Source: an uncultured Selenomonadaceae bacterium (GTDB taxonomy: Bacteria > Bacillota > Negativicutes > Selenomonadales > Selenomonadaceae). From it: a stretch of 11,501 nucleotides of DNA. Below are positions 1 through 6,585 of this stretch, piece after piece (positions within the stretch are counted from its first letter, which is position 1; each line of letters opens with the position of its first letter). A program made the translations under genes and the position numbers. The notes under the pieces are model-generated. The model saw nothing but the letters and a program-made list of their open reading frames with translations. It was not told where the DNA came from and did no database searches. The stretch spans positions 1 through 11,501 of the forward strand of contig CALZDE010000045.1 in NCBI GenBank assembly GCA_945637225.1. Reading direction: 5' to 3'.

Positions 1-312
1 ACCCTTCTCATGTATAAGATTTTCAAAAGTAAATTTAGTGTTTTTATTTAATTCAAAGTCACAATTTTTCTTTATTAATATATCAACACTACGATTTGTT
101 TTACTCAATACTGCAACCTGAGCTTTTGCCATCAATCTATACAAATTATTTGGAGTATCATCTGGCATAATAACATAGAAATCATAATCACTATTAGCAT
201 TATTTTTCCCAACAGCAAAGGAACCAAACAAATATACTCTAAGAGGATATATTTTATCTACTATACATTTCACTAGATATTTTATAGTATCTAATTCATC
301 AATTTTTAGCAT
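1..312 (-). CDS. MntA-like minimal nucleotidyltransferase, 3' end cut by window edge
   Basis: The first 104 codons of a gene that runs off the left edge; it is too short for a standard ORF call. The ATG at 312 is preceded by AGGTGG about 10 bases upstream. Residues about 30-45 read GSFAVGKNNANSDYDF, which fits the GSX10DXD nucleotidyltransferase signature (Gly-Ser plus two metal-binding Asp). Family knowledge: such small MNT proteins are often antitoxins (MntA) that AMPylate a HEPN ribonuclease toxin (HepT), usually the adjacent gene; here that partner would lie off the window, at lower coordinates. The gene follows hsdM on the same strand with a 77-base gap. GC is about 26% over bases 1-300, against about 44% in sampled hsdM lines, suggesting a different origin. 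A stand-alone nucleotidyltransferase is the alternative. Domain call confident, antitoxin role inferred. Confidence 0.85.
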   Translation of the reverse strand, partial: MLKIDELDTIKYLVKCIVDKIYPLRVYLFGSFAVGKNNANSDYDFYVIMPDDTPNNLYRLMAKAQVAVLSKTNRSVDILIKKNCDFELNKNTKFTFENLIHEKG

Positions 313-389
313 TATTAACACCACCTATATTTTTTAATACGTTCCATTAAATTTCTTCATTTAAATCACACTACCTTTGTACATTTTTA

Positions 390-1862
390 TCAATCCGCTA
401 ACAGCTTCTGAAGCTCCTTCAATTCGCTCTGAATTTCAGTCTCTAATGCATTTATCTTTCCTAAGATAACATCGGTTGGCTCGTACTCAACTTTTTCATA
501 CACCACTTCCTTGTACTTGTTGATAGAAAGGTCGTAGCCATTATCTATAATTTCCTGCACAGGTACAAAGAAGGACTGCTCGGTGCGTTTGCGGTCTTTT
601 TCTGCTTCTAAATTCTCAAATCTTGCAATAATATCTGGAATGTCATTATCTTCTACTGGCTGACGTTTGTCATCAAGACTGTAACCATCGGCCTTCATAT
701 CATAAAACCACACATTATCCGTACCGCCTGCACCTGTCTTGGTAAAAAACAGTATTGCTGTAGAAACTCCCGCATAAGGCTTGAATACGCCACTTGGCAT
801 TGATACTACCGCCTGTAATTTATGATTATCTATAATTTCCTTTCTTATCTGCTTATGAGCCTTACTGCTTCCAAAGAGTACGCCATCAGGAACAATAACG
901 GCTGCTCGTCCACCCTTCTGCAATATACGGATAAAGAGTGCTAAGAAAAGAAGCTCTGTCTTTTTGGTCTTAGTAATTTTCAATAAATCTGCGGATACGG
1001 CTTCTGCGTCAAGACTTCCCTTAAATGGCGGATTTGCCAAAACTAAGGAATATTTGTCTACATCTGTATTTTTTTCTGAAAGACTGTCCCGATAGCTGAT
1101 ATTTGGATTTTCTACACCATGAAGCATCATATTCATAGCACCGATACGAAGCATGGTAGTATCCATATCGTTTCCATAGAACATATCATTGTTGAAGTGC
1201 TCCCTCTTAGTATCATCCATAAAAAGGTCCGCATGATTTTTTCTTATATAATTCTGAGACTCACACAAAAAGCCTGCTGAACCCATAGCAGGATCGATGA
1301 TTTTATCTGCTGGGTTTGGCTTTACCATCTTAACCATCATATCAATGATATGTCGTGGGGTACGGAACTGTCCATTTGTACCAGCAGTCGCTACCTTAGA
1401 AAGCAAATACTCGTAGAGGTCGCCTTTGCTGTCACCGCCTTCAGCTGATTCATTAATTTCCAGTGCGTCAATACCATCTACAATTTTACTCAGCATAGCG
1501 GCAGTTGGAATTTTGAAGATAGCGTCTCCCATGTAACGGGCATAGGCTGATTCACTGTCACTGTGGAGATTTTTAATAAACGGAAATACCTTCGTCTGAA
1601 TAAGCTCATACATCTTAGCGGCATCACCTAAATTTTTGAACTTGCTCCAGCGGTATTCCTGGCACTCATCAGGGAAAATTCTGTCCGGCTCAAATCCAAG
1701 AATTGCGGCATCGGCTTCACGCTGAGTTTCTACCTCATCAAGCTGTTTTATAAAGATAAGATAGGTAAACTGCTCTATTACATCTAATGGGTTAGTAATA
1801 CCGCCTGTCCAGAAGGTTTCCCATATTCTATCAATCTTATTCTTTAACTCTCCAGTAATCAT
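390..1862 (-). CDS. hsdM: Type I restriction-modification DNA methyltransferase subunit HsdM
   Basis: N6-adenine methyltransferase subunit of a type I restriction-modification enzyme. With HsdS it methylates the recognition site, and with HsdR it forms the restriction complex. The 490-residue product has an N-terminal HsdM helical domain (about residues 1-130, beginning MITGELKNKIDRIWETF), the SAM-binding motif I DPAMGSAGF at about 190-198, the catalytic motif NPPF at about 277-280, and a charged C-terminal helix (KINALETEIQSELKELQ) as expected for contact with HsdS. Length is normal for the family and no motif is missing. I chose the ATG at 1862 because AAGGATGG lies about 8-10 bases upstream; the in-frame start at 1886 would put that ribosome site inside the gene. 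It follows maf by 37 bases with no terminator between, so the two are probably co-transcribed. hsdS and hsdR are absent here and may lie beyond the left edge. Confidence 0.95.
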   Translation of the reverse strand: MITGELKNKIDRIWETFWTGGITNPLDVIEQFTYLIFIKQLDEVETQREADAAILGFEPDRIFPDECQEYRWSKFKNLGDAAKMYELIQTKVFPFIKNLHSDSESAYARYMGDAIFKIPTAAMLSKIVDGIDALEINESAEGGDSKGDLYEYLLSKVATAGTNGQFRTPRHIIDMMVKMVKPNPADKIIDPAMGSAGFLCESQNYIRKNHADLFMDDTKREHFNNDMFYGNDMDTTMLRIGAMNMMLHGVENPNISYRDSLSEKNTDVDKYSLVLANPPFKGSLDAEAVSADLLKITKTKKTELLFLALFIRILQKGGRAAVIVPDGVLFGSSKAHKQIRKEIIDNHKLQAVVSMPSGVFKPYAGVSTAILFFTKTGAGGTDNVWFYDMKADGYSLDDKRQPVEDNDIPDIIARFENLEAEKDRKRTEQSFFVPVQEIIDNGYDLSINKYKEVVYEKVEYEPTDVILGKINALETEIQSELKELQKLLAD

Positions 1863-1899
1863 ATTATATCCATCCTTAAAAATCAAATTATTCTATTTT

Positions 1900-2469
1900 T
1901 TACTCTTTATTAATACTGTCCAGCATTTTCTTCACGTTATAAATCGGAAGCCCTACCACATTAGAATAAGAGCCTCTTATACCTTCAATAAATGCCCCTG
2001 CTTTTCCCTGAATACCGTATGCACCAGCCTTGTCCATAGGCTCGCCAGTCGCTACGTAGTTCTCAATTTCCTTGTCAGTCATTGGACCGAAAAAGACTTC
2101 TGTTCCTACTGCTTCCGTCTTTACAATGCACTTTTCCTCATTATGGTATACCAATGCAATTCCTGTATAAACATAATGTGAACGTCCCTGCAACTTTTTC
2201 AGCATATTAAAAGCGTCTTCTCTGTCCTTTGGCTTGCCTAATATCTTCCCATCAATAGTTACCACAGTATCAGCACCCAAAACCGTATTCTGTGGATTCA
2301 GCTTTGCTACTGCCTTTGCCTTTTCACTTGCATTTCTCTGCACTAAAACATCAGGAGCTATTTCATCATCCATTATTTCATCACAATCTGCTACCTCTAT
2401 TTTAAAATCCACACCGAGTTGCTCTAAAAGTTCCTTACGTCTAGGTGAAGCTGATGCTAAAATTAACAA
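1900..2469 (-). CDS. maf: Maf family nucleoside triphosphate pyrophosphatase
   Basis: Cytoplasmic house-cleaning pyrophosphatase that hydrolyses non-canonical or excess nucleoside triphosphates to monophosphates; the YhdE-type branch acts on dTTP/UTP. The 189-residue protein is full length. Diagnostic motifs are SASPRRKELL at about 6-15, ADTVV at 66-70 with the catalytic Asp67, GKPKDREDA at about 79-86, and KAGAYGIQG at 147-155. The start codon is TTG: an in-frame TAA sits directly before it and GGAAAGGA lies about 10 bases upstream, so no earlier start is possible. A near-consensus promoter lies upstream at 2510-2538, and hsdM follows closely on the same strand. Family assignment is firm; which nucleotide it prefers cannot be told from motifs alone. 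Confidence 0.95.
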   Translation of the reverse strand: MLILASASPRRKELLEQLGVDFKIEVADCDEIMDDEIAPDVLVQRNASEKAKAVAKLNPQNTVLGADTVVTIDGKILGKPKDREDAFNMLKKLQGRSHYVYTGIALVYHNEEKCIVKTEAVGTEVFFGPMTDKEIENYVATGEPMDKAGAYGIQGKAGAFIEGIRGSYSNVVGLPIYNVKKMLDSINKE

Positions 2470-2509
2470 TTAATCTCAATCCTTTCCAAAATTTATCATC
2501 ATATACTAA

Positions 2510-2538
2510 ATTATACAACAAAATGCAAAAATCTTCAA
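2510..2538 (-). promoter_or_regulatory. Vegetative-type promoter of maf(-hsdM)
   Basis: On the minus strand, -35 TTGAAG (2533-2538, 4 of 6 consensus) and -10 TATAAT (2510-2515, 6 of 6) are separated by exactly 17 bases. The predicted start is about 35 bases ahead of the maf TTG. It lies just after the terminator of the upstream transporter gene, so maf and probably hsdM form a separate transcription unit. Confidence 0.75.
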
Positions 2539-2546
2539 TAAATAAT

Positions 2547-2574
2547 GGCTCCCAACATTTTAGTGCTGAGAGCC
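2547..2574 (-). terminator. Hairpin downstream of the FNT transporter gene
   Basis: GGCTC and GAGCC bracket an imperfect hairpin (two mismatches) about 14 bases past the transporter stop codon. On the minus strand the tail is ATTATTTATT, a modest T tract. On the plus strand the hairpin is followed by TTTTT, but no plus-strand gene lies upstream. A transporter terminator is the simplest reading. Confidence 0.55.
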
Positions 2575-2587
2575 TTTTTCATGCTGT

Positions 2588-3226
2588 TTAAATATATTTT
2601 TCCACCACAGGGAACATTACACCGCCTAAAAGATTTCCCAATGTAATGACTGCTATACAAATAAGTGAATTAACAGGGTCAGTCATCATTACGCCAGACA
2701 CCCACCAGTAATACATATCAGCAATACAGTGCTCACTCCCGCAAAGAATAAAGCAGACTACACCAAGAATAATCGCTAAATATTTTCCTACTTCATGAGG
2801 ATTTTTAGCATAACCGTTGACACCAATAAAAATGAAAATATTACATAATGCACCCAAAAGAAATAATGATAGATAATCACTTCCCATCTTGGAAGCCACC
2901 ATAGTCGCAGCCACCGTATCTATTCCTTTAGGACCGCAAATAGTAGTCATTCTTTCCGCTCCGGCAATTATTCCTGTACCGACCAAATTTCCCAGCCAAA
3001 TAATGCCTATGTTCTTAAAATAATTCATATCGTTATCAAAAATATAACAGACTTTGCCAGTGTAGAGTGCATACGCTCTGGTACATACCACAAAAAGCCC
3101 CACGCTGAACAAAAGTGCCCCCACAACATTACCGCCGGGAAAAGCGTCCTTTATCCTTAAAAATACCGTACCGCCTAAACCTATGGAAAACCCAGCCATA
3201 ATCGCACTAATGAAAATTTTCTGCAT
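2588..3226 (-). CDS. Formate/nitrite transporter (FNT) family membrane channel
   Basis: Integral membrane protein of the FocA/NirC/hydrosulfide-channel family, which forms pentamers moving small monovalent anions such as formate, nitrite or HS-. The 212-residue product has about six hydrophobic helices. Family marks are LYTGK (about 54-58, matching the usual L-F-T-G-N loop), LGN at 78-80, SEHCIADMY at about 164-172 with the pore histidine near 166, and LGNLLGG at 197-202. It is shorter than classic FocA (about 280 residues). I chose the ATG at 3226 because GGGAGG lies about 7 bases upstream; the in-frame GTG at 3241 overlaps that ribosome site. It follows comEC by 72 bases without a visible terminator, so read-through from comEC is possible. 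The substrate cannot be assigned from the sequence. Confidence 0.9.
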   Translation of the reverse strand: MQKIFISAIMAGFSIGLGGTVFLRIKDAFPGGNVVGALLFSVGLFVVCTRAYALYTGKVCYIFDNDMNYFKNIGIIWLGNLVGTGIIAGAERMTTICGPKGIDTVAATMVASKMGSDYLSLFLLGALCNIFIFIGVNGYAKNPHEVGKYLAIILGVVCFILCGSEHCIADMYYWWVSGVMMTDPVNSLICIAVITLGNLLGGVMFPVVEKYI

Positions 3227-3298
3227 AAACAAACCTCCCACACAAAACCGAAATATTCATTAATTCGTATATTCTACATCCCTTCCCAAAAATCCTTC

Positions 3299-5755
3299 TT
3301 AGCCAATATATTTTTCAACACTCATTTTCCTGCCGTCTGTACGAAAAATAATCGCACCCTGCAAATCTGTCCGCATAATTTCACTATTGGTACAATTTTC
3401 TAGCCTTTCCAATATATCCTTGTGCGGATGACCGAAGGAATTTTCAAAACCACAGCTTATAACCGACCACTTAGGATTTACAGACCGCAAAAATTCCTCT
3501 GAGCTTGAAGTATGACTGCCATGATGACCGACAGAAAGCACCGTTGCCCCTACATCAGTCCCTTTTTCCAAAATAACCGCTTCCTGCTCCTTCACTAAAT
3601 CACCTGTTATTAAAAAAGAAGCTTTTCCATAGCTGATACGGAAAAGATTAGAAAACTCATTCCCTGTTGCATTTCCTGCTGATACTGCATTTTCCTTGGT
3701 AGGAGAATATAAAATTTCTACTTTTACACCATCTATTTCCATTTCCGTATTTTCCTTCAATACTAACATTTTTTCTTTTCGTACCGTTTCAGAATTTCCC
3801 ATTACCTTCTTGTATTCGTCTATTCCTTCATCTCCTATCATGACAGCATTTGTTTTTATTTTTTCAATTACGCCCTTCACACCGCCTGCATGGTCTGAAT
3901 GAGCGTGAGTAAGAAAAATATAATCAAGCTCCGTTACGCCATAATGAAGTAAATACGGCACATCCACTCTCGCTCCAACATCATATCCCTTATCTCTGGT
4001 ACCGCCAGTATCAATCATAAAAGCATGACCATTTGGAGTTTTACAGAGCCACGCTAATCCCTGCCCTACATCGATACAGTGCATTTCCATCTGCTTTTCC
4101 TTTGTCATGTAAAAGCATAATGCAAATACAGTAATAAAAGCTACTCCCCCACTAAATTTCCAAATGTTTTCCTTTACATAACACCACCATATATCTAATT
4201 TTTCTTTTTTCTGAATACTTATCCACAGAATAATATAATAAATAATACAACTTACCATCCCCATCGTTGGCAAATAACACTTGCTCCCCGGAAGCTTGGC
4301 AATAAGCTTTGTCATTTCATAGACCAAGCCTAACATAAGACTAGCTATAATAAAAACTGCTTTACCAACAAAAGGAAAAATGCCACCTATCAAGCCTGCA
4401 AATAAGCCAATAACAATTATCCATTCCACTATTGGAACTACAATTAAATTTGCCAGCAATGAACTGAAAGAAATTACGTTGAAATACCATGCAATAAGCG
4501 GTAAAACAGATAATTGAGCACCTATAGTAACAGCTATACTTCCTGCAAAAAATTCTGATATTTTCTTATCTCTTATTTTAATTTTTCTTAAATATTCTCT
4601 AATAACAGGTGCAATATATACAAGACCAGCAGTAGCTCCAAAGGATAACTGAAAACTAATATCATAGATTAATAAAGGTGAATTTATCAGCATACAAAGT
4701 GCAACCAACGATAAAATATGTCTAGCGTCTTTTTCCCGTCCCATAGTCATAGCCATTAAAGTCAAAATTCCCATAATAGCAGACCTGATAACAGGCGGTA
4801 CTGCCCCTGCTAAAATTCCGTAAATTATTATAACAACAGTCGCTAAAATTATTGTTACCCTGTCAGGTAAACGAAGCAATTTTCCAATCAGTCCAGCTGT
4901 ACCAGCCAAAAGAGTAATATGAGAGCCGGAAACCGATAATATGTGAACAATTCCTGTAGTAGTAAATGATTCCAGCAATTCCTCCTTTATACCCTGATAA
5001 CCACCAAAGAGCATAGCAAAAATAGCTGCGGCATCTTCTTTTGACATAGCCTTTTCCATTAATTCACGATAAAAATTACGGATATTTCCTGCCATCCTCA
5101 ACAGAAAATCCCCATCTCTTTCTTCTATATCAGCTTTATGAGCAGACATTTGCGCTGTTATTTCCTGACTTCGCTGAATCATAATATTATTCATTCTGCC
5201 AGGATTCTGATAATCATGAGGCTGACGAATTTTACCACTAACCTTGATATAATCACCAGACCTGCCGTATTTATCAGTATCCTTATTATCTTTATCATTT
5301 GATTTTGAAAATTTACTATAAACAATAATTTTCCCTGTCGCTCGTTTTTCTTCTTTATCTGATTTTACCGTATCAGCCTTTACCACATAACGTAAATGAA
5401 TTTCACCATTTTCATCCTCTCTGACACGTGGATCACCTTCCAAAGTACCACAAACAACAGCTTCCTTACCCCAATAATTAGAAATATCTAAATCTCCAGG
5501 ATTTAAGAAAATATTACTCCGAAAGTTTCCAAATATAAAAAATAGCAGAGCGACTACGATAAATGTAAATCTACTCTGCTTTAAGGTCAATATAAAACTC
5601 AAGGCTAGAAAAACTATAAGCAATATTCCTAATGGAAGCATTCCTATATCCCTATCACCAAATAAAATTCCAAGGGAAAATATCAACAAGCAAATATTAA
5701 GAAAGCTTTTCGGATACTTTCCCTCCCGCATATTAAATAAACACCGTTTCAACAT
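3299..5755 (-). CDS. comEC: ComEC/Rec2 DNA uptake channel
   Basis: Polytopic membrane protein that carries single-stranded transforming DNA across the cytoplasmic membrane. The 818-residue protein has the usual three parts: two N-terminal membrane segments (about 18-78) followed by an OB-like DUF4131 region (about 95-205), the multi-helix Competence domain (about 230-515, with HILSVSGSHI at 271-280), and a C-terminal metallo-beta-lactamase domain (about 555-818). Metal ligands are visible as HAHSDH at 617-622, TGD at 717-719 and HHGS at 744-747. Oddity: the motif normally reading DVGQGDA is DVGQGLA here (562-568). The ATG at 5755 has AAGGA about 5 bases upstream; an internal Met9 lacks a ribosome site. 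It is divergent from brnT and separated by that module from mscS and comEA. No frameshift, so uptake competence is plausible but not shown. Confidence 0.95.
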   Translation of the reverse strand: MLKRCLFNMREGKYPKSFLNICLLIFSLGILFGDRDIGMLPLGILLIVFLALSFILTLKQSRFTFIVVALLFFIFGNFRSNIFLNPGDLDISNYWGKEAVVCGTLEGDPRVREDENGEIHLRYVVKADTVKSDKEEKRATGKIIVYSKFSKSNDKDNKDTDKYGRSGDYIKVSGKIRQPHDYQNPGRMNNIMIQRSQEITAQMSAHKADIEERDGDFLLRMAGNIRNFYRELMEKAMSKEDAAAIFAMLFGGYQGIKEELLESFTTTGIVHILSVSGSHITLLAGTAGLIGKLLRLPDRVTIILATVVIIIYGILAGAVPPVIRSAIMGILTLMAMTMGREKDARHILSLVALCMLINSPLLIYDISFQLSFGATAGLVYIAPVIREYLRKIKIRDKKISEFFAGSIAVTIGAQLSVLPLIAWYFNVISFSSLLANLIVVPIVEWIIVIGLFAGLIGGIFPFVGKAVFIIASLMLGLVYEMTKLIAKLPGSKCYLPTMGMVSCIIYYIILWISIQKKEKLDIWWCYVKENIWKFSGGVAFITVFALCFYMTKEKQMEMHCIDVGQGLAWLCKTPNGHAFMIDTGGTRDKGYDVGARVDVPYLLHYGVTELDYIFLTHAHSDHAGGVKGVIEKIKTNAVMIGDEGIDEYKKVMGNSETVRKEKMLVLKENTEMEIDGVKVEILYSPTKENAVSAGNATGNEFSNLFRISYGKASFLITGDLVKEQEAVILEKGTDVGATVLSVGHHGSHTSSSEEFLRSVNPKWSVISCGFENSFGHPHKDILERLENCTNSEIMRTDLQGAIIFRTDGRKMSVEKYIG

Positions 5756-5796
5756 AAAAATCCTTTCCTTGGTAAATTTTAACCCCTAAAAACAGA

Positions 5797-5825
5797 TTGC
5801 AAAATGTAATACAATATGTTATAAT
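5797..5825 (+). promoter_or_regulatory. Promoter of brnTA with dyad symmetry around the -10 box
   Basis: -35 TTGCAA (5797-5802, 4 of 6) and -10 TATAAT (5820-5825, 6 of 6) have a 17-base spacer. The -10 is flanked exactly by inverted half-sites TATGT (5815-5819) and ACATA (5826-5830), within a longer imperfect dyad at 5804-5829. Known BrnTA modules are repressed by their own BrnA, so these half-sites are a candidate operator (inference). The predicted transcription start falls near 5832-5833. Confidence 0.75.
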
Positions 5826-5832
5826 ACATAGT

Positions 5833-6132
5833 ATGGATACATTTTACAATAATTATGAAATGAACTTTGAATGGGACTCCAACAAAAACGCTATAAATAA
5901 GAAAAAGCATGGACTCAGCTTTGAAACTGCTACTGCTGTATTTGCTGATGATAACCGAATAGAAATTCCAGACGTAGCTCATAGTATCGATGAGGAGCGA
6001 TACAAAGTAATTGGTTATATTGGCAAATATTTATCCGTAATATTTACAGAACGTGGTGAATATACAAGACTTATTTCAGCTCGTTTAGCTACTGCTAGTG
6101 AAAGGAAGATGTACAATGACTTTAATTCGTAA
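5833..6132 (+). CDS. brnT: BrnT family ribonuclease toxin
   Basis: Toxin of a BrnT-BrnA type II toxin-antitoxin pair. BrnT proteins have a RelE-like fold and cleave RNA, arresting growth until bound by BrnA. Family signatures are FEWDSNKNAINKKKHGLSF at about 12-30, AVFADD, the DEERYKVIGYI strand region, and the C-terminal ISARLATASERKMY at about 81-94. Length is 99 residues from this ATG, or 90 from the ATG at 5860 that begins MNFEWD, as many BrnT proteins do. A longer in-frame TTG start at 5797 coincides with the -35 box and is rejected. Neither ATG has a good ribosome site, and the one at 5833 sits about where transcription should start, so a leaderless message is possible. It is one of only two plus-strand genes, overlaps brnA by 17 bases, and diverges from comEC. 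Confidence 0.9.
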   Translation: MDTFYNNYEMNFEWDSNKNAINKKKHGLSFETATAVFADDNRIEIPDVAHSIDEERYKVIGYIGKYLSVIFTERGEYTRLISARLATASERKMYNDFNS

Positions 6133-6430
6133 AACTATAAATGTAAAAGCACCTCTTACAAACGAACAGCTCATAGAATTAGATGAAGCATCAAAAAAGT
6201 CGATTATTGTTGATGATGAATGTCCTGAAATTACAGAAGCAGAATTTGCACAATTTGCCGAAATAGCCCAAAAACGCAGAGAAGAAAGAAAGAACCCTAT
6301 TGTCTCCATACGTCTCTCCCCTGATACTTTAGACAAAGCAAAGAAACTTGGTAAAGGCTATACTGGAATATTAAGCAGAATAATTGATAAAGCACTTAAT
6401 TCACCAGAATTTTTAAGAGAATGCCTTTAA
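6116..6430 (+). CDS. brnA: BrnA family antitoxin, ribbon-helix-helix DNA-binding protein
   Basis: Antitoxin that binds and blocks BrnT and, in studied modules, represses their shared promoter. The 104-residue protein has an acidic middle (about 30-50, DDECPEITEAEF) and a C-terminal ribbon-helix-helix domain at about 62-94: strand NPIVSIRLSPD, helix DTLDKAKKLG, then KGYTGILSRIIDKAL, the typical BrnA ending. I chose the ATG at 6116 since AAAGGAAG lies 7-8 bases upstream inside brnT; the in-frame GTG at 6098 precedes that site. The 17-base overlap with brnT suggests translational coupling. The ribosome site here is clearly better than anything ahead of brnT, which would favour antitoxin over toxin synthesis (inference). 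A strong terminator follows at 6460, isolating the pair as its own transcription unit. Confidence 0.88.
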   Translation: MTLIRKTINVKAPLTNEQLIELDEASKKSIIVDDECPEITEAEFAQFAEIAQKRREERKNPIVSIRLSPDTLDKAKKLGKGYTGILSRIIDKALNSPEFLRECL

Positions 6431-6459
6431 AAACAAATACTATATTAATTTATTATTGG

Positions 6460-6493
6460 AACCTGATTTAGTATTTTAATCAGGTTTCTTTTT
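6460..6493 (+). terminator. Rho-independent terminator of brnTA
   Basis: A perfect 9-bp stem, AACCTGATT (6460-6468) with AATCAGGTT (6478-6486), and a 9-base loop are followed by TCTTTTT on the plus strand. It begins 30 bases past the brnA stop. On the opposite strand the hairpin lacks a proper T tail, so it serves mscS poorly. Confidence 0.85.
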
Positions 6494-6528
6494 ATATATC
6501 CATCATTAAAAAGTCAAAACAACCTGCT

Positions 6529-6579
6529 TAATTATTTTGGCTGATGAATAATAAAATTTCATTTTTCATAAAATAATTA
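6529..6579. repeat. AT-rich inverted repeat between brnA and mscS
   Basis: TAATTATTTT (6529-6538) is perfectly inverted as AAAATAATTA (6570-6579), with 31 bases between that hold a smaller ATGAA/TTCAT pair. It is almost all A/T, so chance is quite possible; it could also be an mRNA 3' structure for mscS or a decayed element end. Confidence 0.3.
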
Positions 6580-6585
6580 TTACCC

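Noticed and set aside
2234..2473. Plus-strand open frame of 79 codons
   Set aside because: Antisense to maf, whose motifs are complete.
5779..5982. Minus-strand open frame of 67 codons between comEC and brnT
   Set aside because: It overlaps the brnT promoter and 5' half on the opposite strand, and its composition reads as a reverse image of brnT.
6085..6336. Minus-strand open frame of 83 codons
   Set aside because: Antisense to brnA and the end of brnT; no features of its own.
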